Positions 28,621 through 39,946 of a DNA stretch of 64,000 nt are shown here, piece after piece. Source of the stretch: Amaricoccus solimangrovi (GTDB taxonomy: Bacteria > Pseudomonadota > Alphaproteobacteria > Rhodobacterales > Rhodobacteraceae); the NCBI RefSeq assembly GCF_006385685.1, contig NZ_VFRP01000001.1:468330-532329 (forward strand), written 5' to 3'. Position numbers and translations under genes: made by a program. Below the pieces are notes generated by a model. That model was not told the origin of the DNA. It saw only the letters and a program-made list of their open reading frames with translations, and searched no databases. Within the stretch, counting starts at the first letter, position 1; each line of letters opens with the position of its first letter.

Positions 28621-28842
28621 ATGTTCAACAATATCGGTCCGGCCGGCCTGCTCCTGATCGCCGTGGTCGTGCTGGTGCTCTTCGGACGCGGCAAGGTGTC
28701 GGGGCTGATGGGCGAGGTGGGCAAGGGCATCACCAGCTTCAAGCGCGGGATGAAGGAAGGCTCCGAGGAGCTCGACAACGAGCGCAAGGTGACCGCCGCC
28801 GAACAGGCGCGCGACATCACGCCCGAAAAGGAAAAAGTCTGA
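28621..28842 (+). CDS. tatA: Twin-arginine translocase subunit TatA
   Basis: Forms the size-adaptable pore that carries folded proteins with twin-arginine signals across the inner membrane. 73 residues: short periplasmic N-terminus, one membrane helix (about 6-21), the FG hinge (FGRGK), then an amphipathic helix ([20 protein letters not shown]) and a charged tail. Strong GGAGGCGAG site 3-11 bases upstream. First gene of tatABC, 6 bases before tatB. Confidence 0.95.
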   Translation: MFNNIGPAGLLLIAVVVLVLFGRGKVSGLMGEVGKGITSFKRGMKEGSEELDNERKVTAAEQARDITPEKEKV

Positions 28843-28848
28843 TCCGCC

Positions 28849-29280
28849 ATGTTGGATATCGGCTGGGGTGAGATGTTCCTGATCGGGCTGGTGGCGCTGA
28901 TCGTCGTCGGGCCGAAGGACCTGCCGGCGCTGTTCCGCACCGCCGGCAACTTCATGGGCAAGGCGCGCGGCATGGCGCGCGAGTTCCAGCGCTCGATGGA
29001 GCAGGCGGCGAACGAGGCGGGCGTGTCCGAGATGTCGGAGAGCCTGCGCGCGATCGATCGCGGGCTCGACAATGCCACGGGCAACGCGCGCAAGTTCGCC
29101 CAGTCGATGACCTCGCCGAAACCCGCCGCCGTGCCGGATCCGGCCGCCCCGGCCCCGGCGCCGGCCAGAGCGGAAGGCGCGCCGACACCCGATCCCTCCG
29201 CGCCCGAGACGACGGTCGCGCCGAGGGAGGCGACGGCCGCGGCCGGTGAGCAGGAGGCTGGCCGGGGTCCGGCGGCGTGA
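28849..29280 (+). CDS. tatB: Sec-independent protein translocase TatB
   Basis: With TatC forms the receptor for twin-arginine signal peptides. 143 residues: N-terminal MLDIGWGEMFLIGLVALIVV membrane helix, the GPKDLPALFRTAG hinge typical of TatB, a long amphipathic helix with MAREFQRSMEQ, and a Pro/Ala-rich unstructured tail from about 85. Located between tatA and tatC with only 4-6-base gaps. Confidence 0.95.
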   Translation: MLDIGWGEMFLIGLVALIVVGPKDLPALFRTAGNFMGKARGMAREFQRSMEQAANEAGVSEMSESLRAIDRGLDNATGNARKFAQSMTSPKPAAVPDPAAPAPAPARAEGAPTPDPSAPETTVAPREATAAAGEQEAGRGPAA

Positions 29281-29284
29281 GGCG

Positions 29285-30106
29285 ATGAGCGACAAGGATA
29301 TCGACGACACCACCGCGCCGCTGATCGAGCATCTGGCGGAGCTCCGGACGCGGCTCGTGCGCTGCGTCATCGCCTTCTGCGTCGCGATGGTCGCCGCCTA
29401 TACCGTGGCGGGACCGATCTTCAATTTCCTCGCCGCGCCGCTCTACGAACTGCTCGTCGAGCACGGCCAGAAGCCGGAACTGATCTTCACCGGGCTGCAG
29501 CAGGGGTTCATGACCCAGGTCCGCATCTCGGTCTTCGGCGGCTTCGTCGTCGCCTTCCCCTACATCGCCTTCCAGCTCTGGCGCTTCGTGGCGCCGGGGC
29601 TTTACCGGCAGGAGAAGCGCGCCTTCCTGCCGTTCCTGATCGCCTCGCCGGTCCTCTTCATCCTCGGCGGCGCCTTCGCCTTCTTCGTGGTGATGCCGCT
29701 CGCCTACGACTTCTTCCTGAGCTTCCAGCAGTTCGGGGCCGGGCCGGTGGCGGGGGAGCAGGTCGAGATCCAGTATCTCGGCACGATCAACGAATACCTC
29801 GGCCTGACGATGAAATTCATCATCGCCTTCGGCCTCTGCTTCCAGCTTCCGGTCCTGCTCACGCTGATGGGGATCGCGGGGCTCGTCTCCGCGGGTCAGC
29901 TGAGCGGCTTCCGGCGCTACGCGGTTGTGCTGCTCCTGATCGTCGCCGCGCTGGCGACACCGCCGGACGTCATGTCCCAGATGACGCTCTTCCTCGCCAT
30001 CTATCCGCTCTACGAGCTCTCGATCGTCCTCGTGCGCCATTTCGAGAAGAAGAAGGAGGCGGAGCTTCGCGCCCAGGGCCTCTGGGACGAAGGATCGGAA
30101 GCATGA
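29285..30106 (+). CDS. tatC: Sec-independent protein translocase TatC
   Basis: Six-helix membrane core of the Tat export system; binds the twin-arginine motif. 273 residues. Family features are APLIEHLAELRTRLVRC at the cytoplasmic N-terminus, FPYIAFQLWRFVAPGLYRQEKR and FGLCFQLPVLL. The frame is open upstream to 29246, but the ATG at 29285 follows tatB by 4 bases and matches the family start. The stop overlaps the DUF815 ATPase start (ATGA). Complex I does not need Tat, but the many periplasmic cofactor proteins of such bacteria do. Confidence 0.96.
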   Translation: MSDKDIDDTTAPLIEHLAELRTRLVRCVIAFCVAMVAAYTVAGPIFNFLAAPLYELLVEHGQKPELIFTGLQQGFMTQVRISVFGGFVVAFPYIAFQLWRFVAPGLYRQEKRAFLPFLIASPVLFILGGAFAFFVVMPLAYDFFLSFQQFGAGPVAGEQVEIQYLGTINEYLGLTMKFIIAFGLCFQLPVLLTLMGIAGLVSAGQLSGFRRYAVVLLLIVAALATPPDVMSQMTLFLAIYPLYELSIVLVRHFEKKKEAELRAQGLWDEGSEA

Positions 30107-30975
30107 GCCTCGACGACCGGCTGATCGACGCCGAGGCGCTGCGCCGGATCGCCGACGCGCTGGAGCGCGTCAGCCCGCCGCCGCGCCCGGCGCCCGACCT
30201 CGACGCGGCGGACGCCTTCGTCTGGCAGGTGAATCCGGACCGGCTCGACCCGGTCCCGCGCGTCGCCCGCGTCGAGATCGGCCTGCTCGTCGGCGTCGAC
30301 CGCGCCCGCGACACGCTGCTCGCGAACACGCTCCAGTTCGCGAAAGGCTTCCCGGCGAACAACGTGCTCCTCTGGGGCGCGCGGGGCATGGGGAAGTCGA
30401 GCCTCGTCAAGGCCGCGCATGCCGAGGGGGCGCGCGCGACGGGCGGCCGGCTGAAGCTCATCGAGCTGCACCGTGAGGATCTGCCCTCGATCGGCCGGCT
30501 GCTCGCCATCCTGCGCGGCTCCGCGCATCGCTTCATCCTGTTCTGCGACGATCTGAGCTTCGACAAGGACGACAGCCATTACAAGTCTTTGAAGGCCGTT
30601 CTTGACGGCGGGATCGAAGGCCGGCCGGAAAACGTGGTGCTCTATGCCACCTCGAACCGGCGCCATCTGATGCCCCGCGACATGATCGAGAACGAGCGGC
30701 AGACGGCGGTGAACCCGTCGGAGGCGACCGAGGAAAAGGTCTCGTTGTCGGACCGGTTCGGCCTCTGGCTCGGCTTCCACGCCTGCGGCCAGGACGCGTT
30801 CCTCGCGATGATCCGGGGCTATTGCGACGCCTTCGGCATCGACATTTCCGAGGAGGATCTGCGCGCCGAGGCGATCGAATGGAGCCAGACCCGGGGCGGG
30901 CGCTCCGGGCGGGTCGCATGGCAATACGTGACCGACCTCGCCGGACGCCGCGGCGTCGCGCTCGACGCCGGGTAA
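30103..30975 (+). CDS. DUF815-family AAA ATPase
   Basis: 290 residues. Walker A WGARGMGKSSLVKA (about 87-100), Walker B FILFCDDLSF (about 144-153), and a sensor-like segment VVLYATSNRRHL, followed by ERFG-type contact residues (LSDRFGLWLGF). This matches the DUF815/YP_ATPase family of AAA proteins of unknown function. ATG overlaps the tatC stop by four bases, so it is translated with tatABC. Whether it acts on Tat substrates is unknown. Confidence 0.87.
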   Translation: MSLDDRLIDAEALRRIADALERVSPPPRPAPDLDAADAFVWQVNPDRLDPVPRVARVEIGLLVGVDRARDTLLANTLQFAKGFPANNVLLWGARGMGKSSLVKAAHAEGARATGGRLKLIELHREDLPSIGRLLAILRGSAHRFILFCDDLSFDKDDSHYKSLKAVLDGGIEGRPENVVLYATSNRRHLMPRDMIENERQTAVNPSEATEEKVSLSDRFGLWLGFHACGQDAFLAMIRGYCDAFGIDISEEDLRAEAIEWSQTRGGRSGRVAWQYVTDLAGRRGVALDAG

Positions 30976-30995
30976 GCCGGTCCGGAAAGCCCCGA

Positions 30996-31015
30996 GCCGC
31001 CCCCGGAGGGGCGGC
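30996..31015. terminator. Hairpin terminator between the DUF815 gene and nlpD
   Basis: Perfect 8-base stem GCCGCCCC/GGGGCGGC with a CGGA tetraloop, centred in the 49-base gap between convergent stops. On the minus strand it is followed by CGGGGCTTTCC, a short T-run. No T-run on the + side. Likely serves mainly the nlpD transcript. Confidence 0.5.
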
Positions 31016-31024
31016 CCGCCGCCG

Positions 31025-32218
31025 CTATTTCGGCAGGTAGGTGGTCGGATCCACGCTGGTCGTGCCGCGGAAGACGTCGAACTGCAGTTCCGGACGGTCG
31101 CGCGGAGCGACGACGCCGATCACCTGACCGGCCTGGACCTTGTCGCCCTTCTTCACCGAGACATTCGCGAGCGTGCTGTAGGTCGTCATCAGATCGTCCC
31201 GGTGGCGGATCAGCACGATGGAGCCCTGACCGCCGAGCTCGTTCGAGATCAGCGCCACCTCGCCGTCGCCCGCCGCCTTCACCGGGGTTCCGGCGGCCGC
31301 GGCGTAGCCGACGCCGTTCGGATTGGCCGTGTCGTAGGGCCGGGCGATCGCGCCGGTGACGGGCGCGGCGAGCCGTCCGCCCTGCGGCGTGCGGTACTGG
31401 CCGAGATCGGGCGCGACCGGGGTCTGCGGCGTCTCGATATTCTCGGGCAGGGGCGTCGAGGCGCTCGGCGGGGGCGGAACCGGCGTCGCCTGGCCCGGCG
31501 CCTCGGCGGACGGAGCGGAGGAGATGCTGTTCGCGCCGCTGACGATCGGGATCAGCAGTTCCTGATTGGGCCGAACCGCGAGATCGGGTCCGAGCCCGTT
31601 CCACGAGGCCAGCGCCGTGACCGAGACGCCATAGAGCCGGGCGATCGAATAGGCGGTCTCGCCCGATTCGACGCGGTGGCGGACGGGATCGATCAGCGGT
31701 TCCGTCTGCCCGTTCTGGAAGGGATTGGCGGCGGTGGCGGGCGCCGCGGGGGTGGCCGCGCCGCCGTCGATCGCCTGGGAGGCCCGCTCCGGGCTCCATC
31801 CGCCGTCGAGCGGCTGGCTCGTCACGTCGCCGCCGAGCGCGCCGGGGCGGGGGAAGCTGTCGGGCAGCAGCAGGATCTCGCCCTGGCGCAGCATGTAGTC
31901 GGTCGGCAGCGAGTTGCGGTTGCCGAGCTCGGCCGGCGGAATGCCGAGCCGGTTCGCGACGGTGGCGATCGTGTCGCCGTCGCGGGCGACCACGACCTGA
32001 TACGAGGCATAGGTGATGACGCCGCGCGAATCCGGCGCCTCGTTCGCGATCACCGCGCCGGATCCGGTGGCGGGCGCGGCTCCGAACGGCTCGAATCCCG
32101 CGCAGCCGGAAAGGACGAGGGCCGTCGAGATCATCAGCGCGGCGGCGGCGCCGGTCCGCCGCTTGCCCTGGACCTCGCCGGCGATGGGGCCGGGTCCCGG
32201 CGCTCTGGCGTCTCGCAT
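31025..32218 (-). CDS. nlpD: NlpD-like lipoprotein: two LysM domains and a degenerate LytM/M23 domain
   Basis: 397 residues. Lipobox LVLSGC near residue 40 after a hydrophobic segment predicts a lipoprotein. Two peptidoglycan-binding LysM repeats follow (starting YQVVVARDGDTIATVANRLG, and HRVESGETAYSIARLYG), then a Pro-rich linker and a C-terminal M23/LytM domain. In it the zinc ligands are missing: the first motif reads GVGYAAAAGTPV, the usual HxH region TTYSTL, and the last LQFDVF. So it is probably not an enzyme but an amidase activator, as for E. coli NlpD/EnvC. Start 32218 is chosen over 32260, which would overlap pcm. Third gene of surE-pcm-nlpD. Confidence 0.88.
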   Translation of the reverse strand: MRDARAPGPGPIAGEVQGKRRTGAAAALMISTALVLSGCAGFEPFGAAPATGSGAVIANEAPDSRGVITYASYQVVVARDGDTIATVANRLGIPPAELGNRNSLPTDYMLRQGEILLLPDSFPRPGALGGDVTSQPLDGGWSPERASQAIDGGAATPAAPATAANPFQNGQTEPLIDPVRHRVESGETAYSIARLYGVSVTALASWNGLGPDLAVRPNQELLIPIVSGANSISSAPSAEAPGQATPVPPPPSASTPLPENIETPQTPVAPDLGQYRTPQGGRLAAPVTGAIARPYDTANPNGVGYAAAAGTPVKAAGDGEVALISNELGGQGSIVLIRHRDDLMTTYSTLANVSVKKGDKVQAGQVIGVVAPRDRPELQFDVFRGTTSVDPTTYLPK

Positions 32219-32246
32219 GGTCGATTTTCCCGAATTCACTCTGGTT

Positions 32247-32894
32247 TCAGTCGGATACATCCTCGGCGACTCCCTCCACAAGGGGCACGAACCGCACGGC
32301 TCCGAGATCGGTGTAGTCGTAGCCGGTCGCGCTCTTGTCGACCCGGATGAGCTTCTGCACCGCGTCGCTCTGCCCGACGGGCAGCACCATGATCCCGCCG
32401 ACGCGCAGCTGTTCGAGCAGGATGCGCGGCGGATCCTCGGCGGCGGCGGTGACCATGATGCGGTCGAAGGGCGCCTGCTCGGGCAGGCCCATCGACCCGT
32501 CCCCCAGCACCACGGTGATGTTGCCGAGCTCCATCCGCCGCAGGAGGTCGCGCGCGCGGAGCGCGAGGGCGCGGTGGCGCTCGACCGTGTAGACCCGCCG
32601 CGCGAGATGCGACAGGATCGCCGCCTGATAGCCCGAGCCGGTGCCGACCTCGAGCACCTTGCAGCGCCGCGTGACGTCGAGCGCCTGGGTCATCAGCCCG
32701 ACCACGGTCGGCTGGCTGATCGTCTGGCCGCAGGCGATCGGCAGCGGCGTGTCCTCGTAGGAGCGGTCCTGGAATATCCCTTCGAGAAAGTCGATGCGCG
32801 GCGTGCGCTCCATCGCCTTCAGCACATCCGCGTTGGTGACCCCGCGGGAGCGCAGGTTGAAGACGAACTGCATCTGGCTCTCGGCGGGTTCCAT
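32247..32894 (-). CDS. pcm: Protein-L-isoaspartate O-methyltransferase
   Basis: Methylates isoaspartyl residues with S-adenosylmethionine, starting repair of aged proteins. 215 residues, normal length. SAM motif [14 protein letters not shown] (about 81-94), the family [17 protein letters not shown] segment and post-motif ITVVLGDG. Lies between surE (10-base gap) and nlpD, the classical survival cluster. Confidence 0.95.
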   Translation of the reverse strand: MEPAESQMQFVFNLRSRGVTNADVLKAMERTPRIDFLEGIFQDRSYEDTPLPIACGQTISQPTVVGLMTQALDVTRRCKVLEVGTGSGYQAAILSHLARRVYTVERHRALALRARDLLRRMELGNITVVLGDGSMGLPEQAPFDRIMVTAAAEDPPRILLEQLRVGGIMVLPVGQSDAVQKLIRVDKSATGYDYTDLGAVRFVPLVEGVAEDVSD

Positions 32895-32904
32895 CGGTCT
32901 TCTC

Positions 32905-33687
32905 CTATCCGAGCGCCTCGGCGAGGGGGGCGATCTGGTCGCGCACCGTGAGATCCGCGCTCAGCGGCGTGACGGTCACATAGCCCTCGTAGCATTCCCG
33001 CGCATCCGATCCCGGCGCGGCGCCGGCGTTGCCGTGGCCGTGCTTGAGCCAGAGGTAGCGGCGGCCGTTCGGCGAGGTCTGCGGCTGCGTGCCGAAGGTC
33101 GGGCCGGGCCGCGACCCCTGGACCGTCGCGCGCACGCCGAGCACCTCTCCCGGCGGCACGGCGGGGAAGTTCACGTTGTAGAAGACGTGGTAGCCGGCCT
33201 TCGACCAGCCCGCCCCGTCGACCAGGCGCCGGATCACCTTCGCGCCATGTTCGCGCGCGGCGCCGAAGAGATCCATGTCCGGCCTCGGCGCGCCGAAATA
33301 CTGCGACAGCGCGATCGACCGGAAGCCGTGCAGCGCCCCCTCCATCGCGCCGCCGATCGTGCCGGAATAGAGCGTGTCCTCGGCGACGTTGTGGCCCCGG
33401 TTCACGCCCGAGAGCACGAGATCGGGCGGCGTCTCGGCGAGGATGTCGCAGACCGCGGCCAGCACGCAATCCGCCGGCGACCCCTCGACCGCGAAGCGCC
33501 GCTCGCCGAGCGGCTCGATCCGCATCGGGCGGATGTAGGAGACGCAATGTCCTACGCCGGACTGTTCGAAGGCGGGCGCGACGACCCAGACCTCGCCGTC
33601 CGGGCCCGCGATCTCGCGGGCGATCTCCTCCGCGACGACGAGGCCGGGGGCGCTGATCCCGTCGTCGTTGGTAATCAGAATGCGCAT
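32905..33687 (-). CDS. surE: 5'-nucleotidase SurE
   Basis: Metal-dependent nucleoside 5'-/3'-monophosphate phosphatase linked to stationary-phase survival. 260 residues. N-terminal metal-binding motif [15 protein letters not shown] (2-16), [19 protein letters not shown] with the second active-site loop, and [16 protein letters not shown] lies shortly before the ATG. First gene of surE-pcm-nlpD, divergent from marR across 157 bases. Confidence 0.96.
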   Translation of the reverse strand: MRILITNDDGISAPGLVVAEEIAREIAGPDGEVWVVAPAFEQSGVGHCVSYIRPMRIEPLGERRFAVEGSPADCVLAAVCDILAETPPDLVLSGVNRGHNVAEDTLYSGTIGGAMEGALHGFRSIALSQYFGAPRPDMDLFGAAREHGAKVIRRLVDGAGWSKAGYHVFYNVNFPAVPPGEVLGVRATVQGSRPGPTFGTQPQTSPNGRRYLWLKHGHGNAGAAPGSDARECYEGYVTVTPLSADLTVRDQIAPLAEALG

Positions 33688-33795
33688 GCGTGCTCCTTGG
33701 GGTTCGTGCCGTTTCTAAGGGCGCGGCCGCGATCCGTCCAGCACGCGCCCGCCCGCGCGGGGCGAAAAGGGGATGGCGGCCCGCCAATCCGGCGA

Positions 33796-33801
33796 TATAA
33801 T
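33796..33801 (+). promoter_or_regulatory. Candidate -10 element for marR
   Basis: A consensus TATAAT in a short AT-rich island (about 33795-33820, with ATATTTTTT) within otherwise GC-rich DNA, 43 bases before the MarR-family ATG. No recognisable -35 hexamer lies at the right distance, so it may be activator- or repressor-controlled. MarR proteins usually bind such sites near their own promoter. Confidence 0.4.
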
Positions 33802-33844
33802 AAGCCTGACATATTTTTTCGCATTCCCCGGAGGCAGTCCGCGC

Positions 33845-34312
33845 ATGCCCGAGTCGATCGATCCGAACAACGCCTCCTTCCTCGTCGCCGATCTCGCGCG
33901 GCTGATGCGGCTCGAATTCGAGCGCCGGATCGCCGAGGAGCCGATCTCGGTCACGCCGGCGGAGGCCCGCGTTCTCGCCCATGTCGCCCGCGGCGGGACG
34001 ACGCGGCAATGCGTGCTGGCCGAACGGCTCGGCATCGGCCCGATGAGCATGACCGGCTTCCTCGACCGGCTCGAGGCGGCGGGGCTGGTCGCGCGCGTGC
34101 CCGATTCGCGCGACCGGCGGGCGAAGCTCGTCTCGCTGACCGAGGCGGCGCGGCCGGTGCTCGCGACCATCGCGCGCACCGGGGAGGCGGCGCGCGCGCG
34201 GGCGCGCGGCGACATCCCCGAGGAGGACTGGCGCCGCTTCCAGGAGGTGGCGCGGCGGGTGATCGCCAATCTCCGCGGCGAGGAGCCGGCGGAGCGGGAT
34301 ACCGGGGCATGA
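33845..34312 (+). CDS. MarR-family transcriptional regulator
   Basis: 155 residues, winged helix-turn-helix. TPAEARVLAHVARGGTTRQ followed by LAERLGIGPMSMTGFLDRLE (recognition helix) and the wing LVARVPDSRDRRAKLVSLT (DxR motif) are typical. Upstream in-frame codons exist, but the start at 33845 with CCCCGGAGGC just before is preferred. Its stop overlaps the efflux gene's ATG, so it most likely represses that transporter and itself in the absence of ligand; inference from arrangement. Confidence 0.88.
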   Translation: MPESIDPNNASFLVADLARLMRLEFERRIAEEPISVTPAEARVLAHVARGGTTRQCVLAERLGIGPMSMTGFLDRLEAAGLVARVPDSRDRRAKLVSLTEAARPVLATIARTGEAARARARGDIPEEDWRRFQEVARRVIANLRGEEPAERDTGA

Positions 34313-35553
34313 CGGCGATGGAGATGCCCCGAGCCCCGGCGCCGCCGGCCGCGGCGGTGATGAGCCCGCGCCGGGTCAGCGCGATCGGGGCGCTGCTGAC
34401 GGCGATCGGCCCGGTCTCGATGTCGATCTACACCCCCGCGATGCCCGAGATCGTGCGGGCGTTCGACACGACCGAGGCGGCGGTCAAGATGACGCTGACG
34501 CTCTATTTCGGCGGTTTCGCCTGCGCGCAGCTGATCGCGGGGCCGCTCTCGGACGCGCTCGGCCGGCGGCCCGTGACCTTCCTCTTCATGGCGATCTATT
34601 TCGCCGCCAGCCTCGTCGCGCTCTGGGCGCCGGGCGTGGGCGTGCTGATGGCCGCGCGGCTCGCGCAGGGCATCGGCGCCGCGGGCGGGGTGATCATCGC
34701 GCGCGCCGTCGTGCGCGACCTGTTCTCGGGCGAGGAATCCTCGAAGATCCTGAACGTGATCGGCATCATCCTCTCGGCCGGTCCCGCGATCGCGCCGACG
34801 CTCGGCGGGCTGCTGCTGACCGGCTTCGGCTGGCGGTCGATCTTCGCGACGATGGCGGGGATCGGCCTCATGGTGATCGGCGTGACGGCGGTCTTCATGC
34901 GCGAGACCGTGCGCGGTCCCCGCCGGGGGCCGCGCCTCGGCGCCATCGCGCGCACCTATCTCGAGATCCTGCGCGAGCCGCGCTTCCTGACGGCGACGAC
35001 CGTGATCGCCGGCGCGCTCGGCGCGCTCTACGCGCAGGCGACCTTCCTGCCCTTCATCCTGATGCACCGCGTCGGCCTCACCCCGGCGGAGTTCGGCCTC
35101 GGCATGCTGATGCAGAGCGGCAGCTACTTCGCCGCCTCGCTCGTCGCGAGGCCGCTGATGGCGCGGGTAGGGGCGGAGCGGCTGGTCGGTCCCGGGGTCC
35201 TCTGCTGCGCCGCCGGCGGCCTCGGCCTGACGCTGCTCCTCTTCTGGGAGCCGAGCTTCGCGCGGGTGATGGGACCGGTCGCGATCAGCGCCTTCGGCAT
35301 CGGCTTCGTGATGCCGGCGATGATGACCGCGGCGATGGCGCCCTTTCCGAAGGCGGGCGGGGCGGCGGCCTCGATGATGGGCTTCATCCAGATGGGATCG
35401 GGCCTCGTCGCGGGTTCGCTCGGCGCGATGATGGGCGATCCGGTGCTGGCGATGGGAACGGTGATCCCGGCGATGGGGCTGATCTGCTGCCTCGCCTATC
35501 TCGCCCACCGCCGCCGGCTCCGGGCCGAAGGGCCGCCGCTCGCGCGGCGCTGA
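34309..35553 (+). CDS. Bcr/CflA-type multidrug efflux MFS transporter
   Basis: 414 residues with 12 hydrophobic segments. MFS loop 2-3 motif GPLSDALGRRPV (about 85-96) and the drug/H+ antiporter landmarks SIYTPAMPEI and GWRSIFATMAG place it in the Bcr/CflA family. Likely expels a toxic compound using the proton gradient. ATG overlaps the marR stop (ATGA), so the two are co-translated. It converges with the ThiE-like gene after 4 bases. Confidence 0.9.
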   Translation: MTAMEMPRAPAPPAAAVMSPRRVSAIGALLTAIGPVSMSIYTPAMPEIVRAFDTTEAAVKMTLTLYFGGFACAQLIAGPLSDALGRRPVTFLFMAIYFAASLVALWAPGVGVLMAARLAQGIGAAGGVIIARAVVRDLFSGEESSKILNVIGIILSAGPAIAPTLGGLLLTGFGWRSIFATMAGIGLMVIGVTAVFMRETVRGPRRGPRLGAIARTYLEILREPRFLTATTVIAGALGALYAQATFLPFILMHRVGLTPAEFGLGMLMQSGSYFAASLVARPLMARVGAERLVGPGVLCCAAGGLGLTLLLFWEPSFARVMGPVAISAFGIGFVMPAMMTAAMAPFPKAGGAAASMMGFIQMGSGLVAGSLGAMMGDPVLAMGTVIPAMGLICCLAYLAHRRRLRAEGPPLARR

Positions 35554-35557
35554 TCGC

Positions 35558-36196
35558 TCAGCCGCCGAGGCGCGCGACGAAGCCGAGGAGCGCGGCCTCC
35601 GGCCCGTCGGGATGGCTCCAGAGCTCGTCCCCGAGCGCGATGAAATCGGCGGCCCGGGCGAGGTCCGCCGCCTGGTCCGGCGTGAGCCCGCCCTCGGCCA
35701 CCACCGGGATCTCGATCATCTCCGACCACCACTCGAAGAGTTCGAGCGGCGCCAGCGCGCCGTCGCCGAGGCTCGACGGGCTGATCGGGCCGAAGGAGAC
35801 GTAATCCGCGCCGATCTCGCCCGCCATCATCCCGTCGTGCCGCGAGGCATGGGCGTAGGCGCCCACGATCGCGTCGGCCCGGAGCGCCTTGCGCGCGGCG
35901 CGGACCTGGCGCGCCCCGTCGGAGAGATGCACCCCGTCGAGCCCGAGCCGATCGACCATCAGGAAATGGTCGGTGACGACGAGCGGCACGTCGCGGGCGT
36001 GGCACACTTCCCGGAGCGTGTCGGCCGCGCGCGCGATCTCGTCCTCCGACCGCGTGGCGAGGCTCAGGCGCACGCAGGCGACCTCGAACCGGTCGAGCAG
36101 GTTCGCGAGCGTGTCGGCGAAATCGGCGAGACGCGGGACGGGCGGGGTGACGAGATAGAGCTTCGCCGTCTCTTCGTTGGGCATGGGACGCACCAT
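35558..36196 (-). CDS. ThiE/TenI-like protein with altered active site
   Basis: 212 residues with the TIM-barrel landmarks of thiamine-phosphate synthase: KLYLVTPP at the start, LGLDGVHLSDG, GADYVSFGPI and VVAEGGLTPD. Key synthase positions differ: the usual Q-x-R-x-K pyrophosphate-binding stretch reads VRLSLAT, and the HLGQxD motif reads HLSDGARQ. It may therefore be a TenI-like isomerase, a regulator or a divergent enzyme rather than a working ThiE. A second ATG at 36184 is an equally plausible start. Downstream of eno on the same strand, 82 bases away. Confidence 0.75.
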   Translation of the reverse strand: MVRPMPNEETAKLYLVTPPVPRLADFADTLANLLDRFEVACVRLSLATRSEDEIARAADTLREVCHARDVPLVVTDHFLMVDRLGLDGVHLSDGARQVRAARKALRADAIVGAYAHASRHDGMMAGEIGADYVSFGPISPSSLGDGALAPLELFEWWSEMIEIPVVAEGGLTPDQAADLARAADFIALGDELWSHPDGPEAALLGFVARLGG

Positions 36197-36278
36197 CTGG
36201 CAGGCCTGCGCCTGGGCGCGGCACCCGGGCGCGAAACAGGCGGCCGCCCGGGAGGGCGGGCCGGCCCGGGTGTCGCGA

Positions 36279-38757
<2,479 letters not shown>

Positions 38758-38855
38758 GGGCGGGCCTCTCCTGCGTTCGGCGCGCACCTTATCGCGGGCG
38801 GGCGGGGGGGTGCAAAGCGGAATGGCAGCTCCGGCGCCGCGACCCCGGGGACCGA

Positions 38856-39842
38856 TCAGCGGTCGAGGCAGGCGGCCAGATCGGTCGCGAGGTTCCGGAT
38901 CAGCGCGGGATAGAGACCCGCGCCCGGCGTCATGTCGACCCCCTCTGGATCGAGCGCGGCGGTCCGGGCATCGGTCCCCTCGGTGACCGTGGCGAGGATC
39001 TTCGGCGGGAACTGCGGCTCGGAGAAGGCGCAGACAACCCCCTCCGCGCGGATCCGGTCGCGGATCTCCGCGACCCGCGCGGCCCCCGGCGCCGCCGCGT
39101 CGTGAAGCGCGATCGAGCCCGCGGCCGGCATGTCGAACCGGTTCTCGAAATACTGGTAGGCGTCGTGAAAGACGATGAAGGGCCTGCCATGCGCGGGCGC
39201 GAGGATCTCCGTGACCTCCGCGCGGAGCGCGTCCATCTCGGTGTCGAAGGCGGCGGCGTTGGCGCGGTAGCTCTCCGCGTTGTCCGGATCGAGCCTCGCC
39301 AGTTCGGTCGCGATCGCCTCGGCGAAGACCACCGCGTTCTCCGGATCGAGCCAGAGATGCTGGTCGATGACCGGCGCCGCTTCCGCGCCACCATGCCTGT
39401 GCGTCTCGGCCGCCTCCTCGTCGTGCATCTCCGCGTCGTGGACCTCGTCATGCATGTGCCCATCCGCTTCGAACGGTCCCGCGGCGCGGACCGGCAGCAG
39501 GGTCAGGCCCGGCAGCCGGTCGAGCGTCAGCACCTCGGCCTTGCCCGCGAGCGCGTCGATCGGATCGGCGAGCCAGGGGGTCATGGCCGGGCCGATCCAG
39601 ACCACGAGATCCGCCGCGCCAAGCGCGCGCGCCTCGGAGGGGCGGAGCGAGTAGGAGTGCGGCTCGGCGCCCGGGGGCAGGATCCGGACCGGCGCGCCGA
39701 CGCCGGCCATCACCCGCGCGGTGATGGATTCGACCGGGCCGAAGTCGGTCACCACATCCGGCGCGGCGAGGCCGAGGCAGGGCGTGGCCAGAAGGAGGGC
39801 GAGCGCCGCGGCTAGCGGGGCCGGGCGGAGACGGTTCGGCAT
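38856..39842 (-). CDS. znuA: Zinc ABC transporter substrate-binding protein ZnuA
   Basis: Periplasmic protein that captures zinc for ZnuBC. 328 residues with an N-terminal signal peptide (about 1-26). Expected zinc ligands: the PHSY histidine (H62), H162 (DQHLWLDPE) and the HDAYQYF histidine. Between them is the family's His/Asp/Glu-rich loop (about 129-150, HMHDEVHDAEMHDEE). Transcribed divergently from zur, 104 bases away, with the Zur-like palindrome in between. Confidence 0.95.
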   Translation of the reverse strand: MPNRLRPAPLAAALALLLATPCLGLAAPDVVTDFGPVESITARVMAGVGAPVRILPPGAEPHSYSLRPSEARALGAADLVVWIGPAMTPWLADPIDALAGKAEVLTLDRLPGLTLLPVRAAGPFEADGHMHDEVHDAEMHDEEAAETHRHGGAEAAPVIDQHLWLDPENAVVFAEAIATELARLDPDNAESYRANAAAFDTEMDALRAEVTEILAPAHGRPFIVFHDAYQYFENRFDMPAAGSIALHDAAAPGAARVAEIRDRIRAEGVVCAFSEPQFPPKILATVTEGTDARTAALDPEGVDMTPGAGLYPALIRNLATDLAACLDR

Positions 39843-39930
39843 CGGAATGACTTCCTTCGGATCGGAGGGCGCTCGGCCCTTGTGACGGGGGGCGGCCGCG
39901 ACTAGATTGCCGGTTCGACCTCGCAGGATT

Positions 39931-39945
39931 TGTTATAAAGTAACA
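39931..39945. promoter_or_regulatory. Zur-box-like operator between znuA and zur
   Basis: TGTTATAAAGTAACA: five outer bases on each side are perfectly symmetric (TGTTA/TAACA) in an AT-rich island of GC-rich DNA. It matches the general alphaproteobacterial Zur-box style, an AT-rich palindrome built on GTTATA/TATAAC. It ends one base before the zur ATG, occupying the ribosome-site position, and lies 88 bases from the znuA start. Bound zinc-Zur would block zur directly and probably the divergent znuA promoter. Confidence 0.72.
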
Positions 39946-39946
39946 C

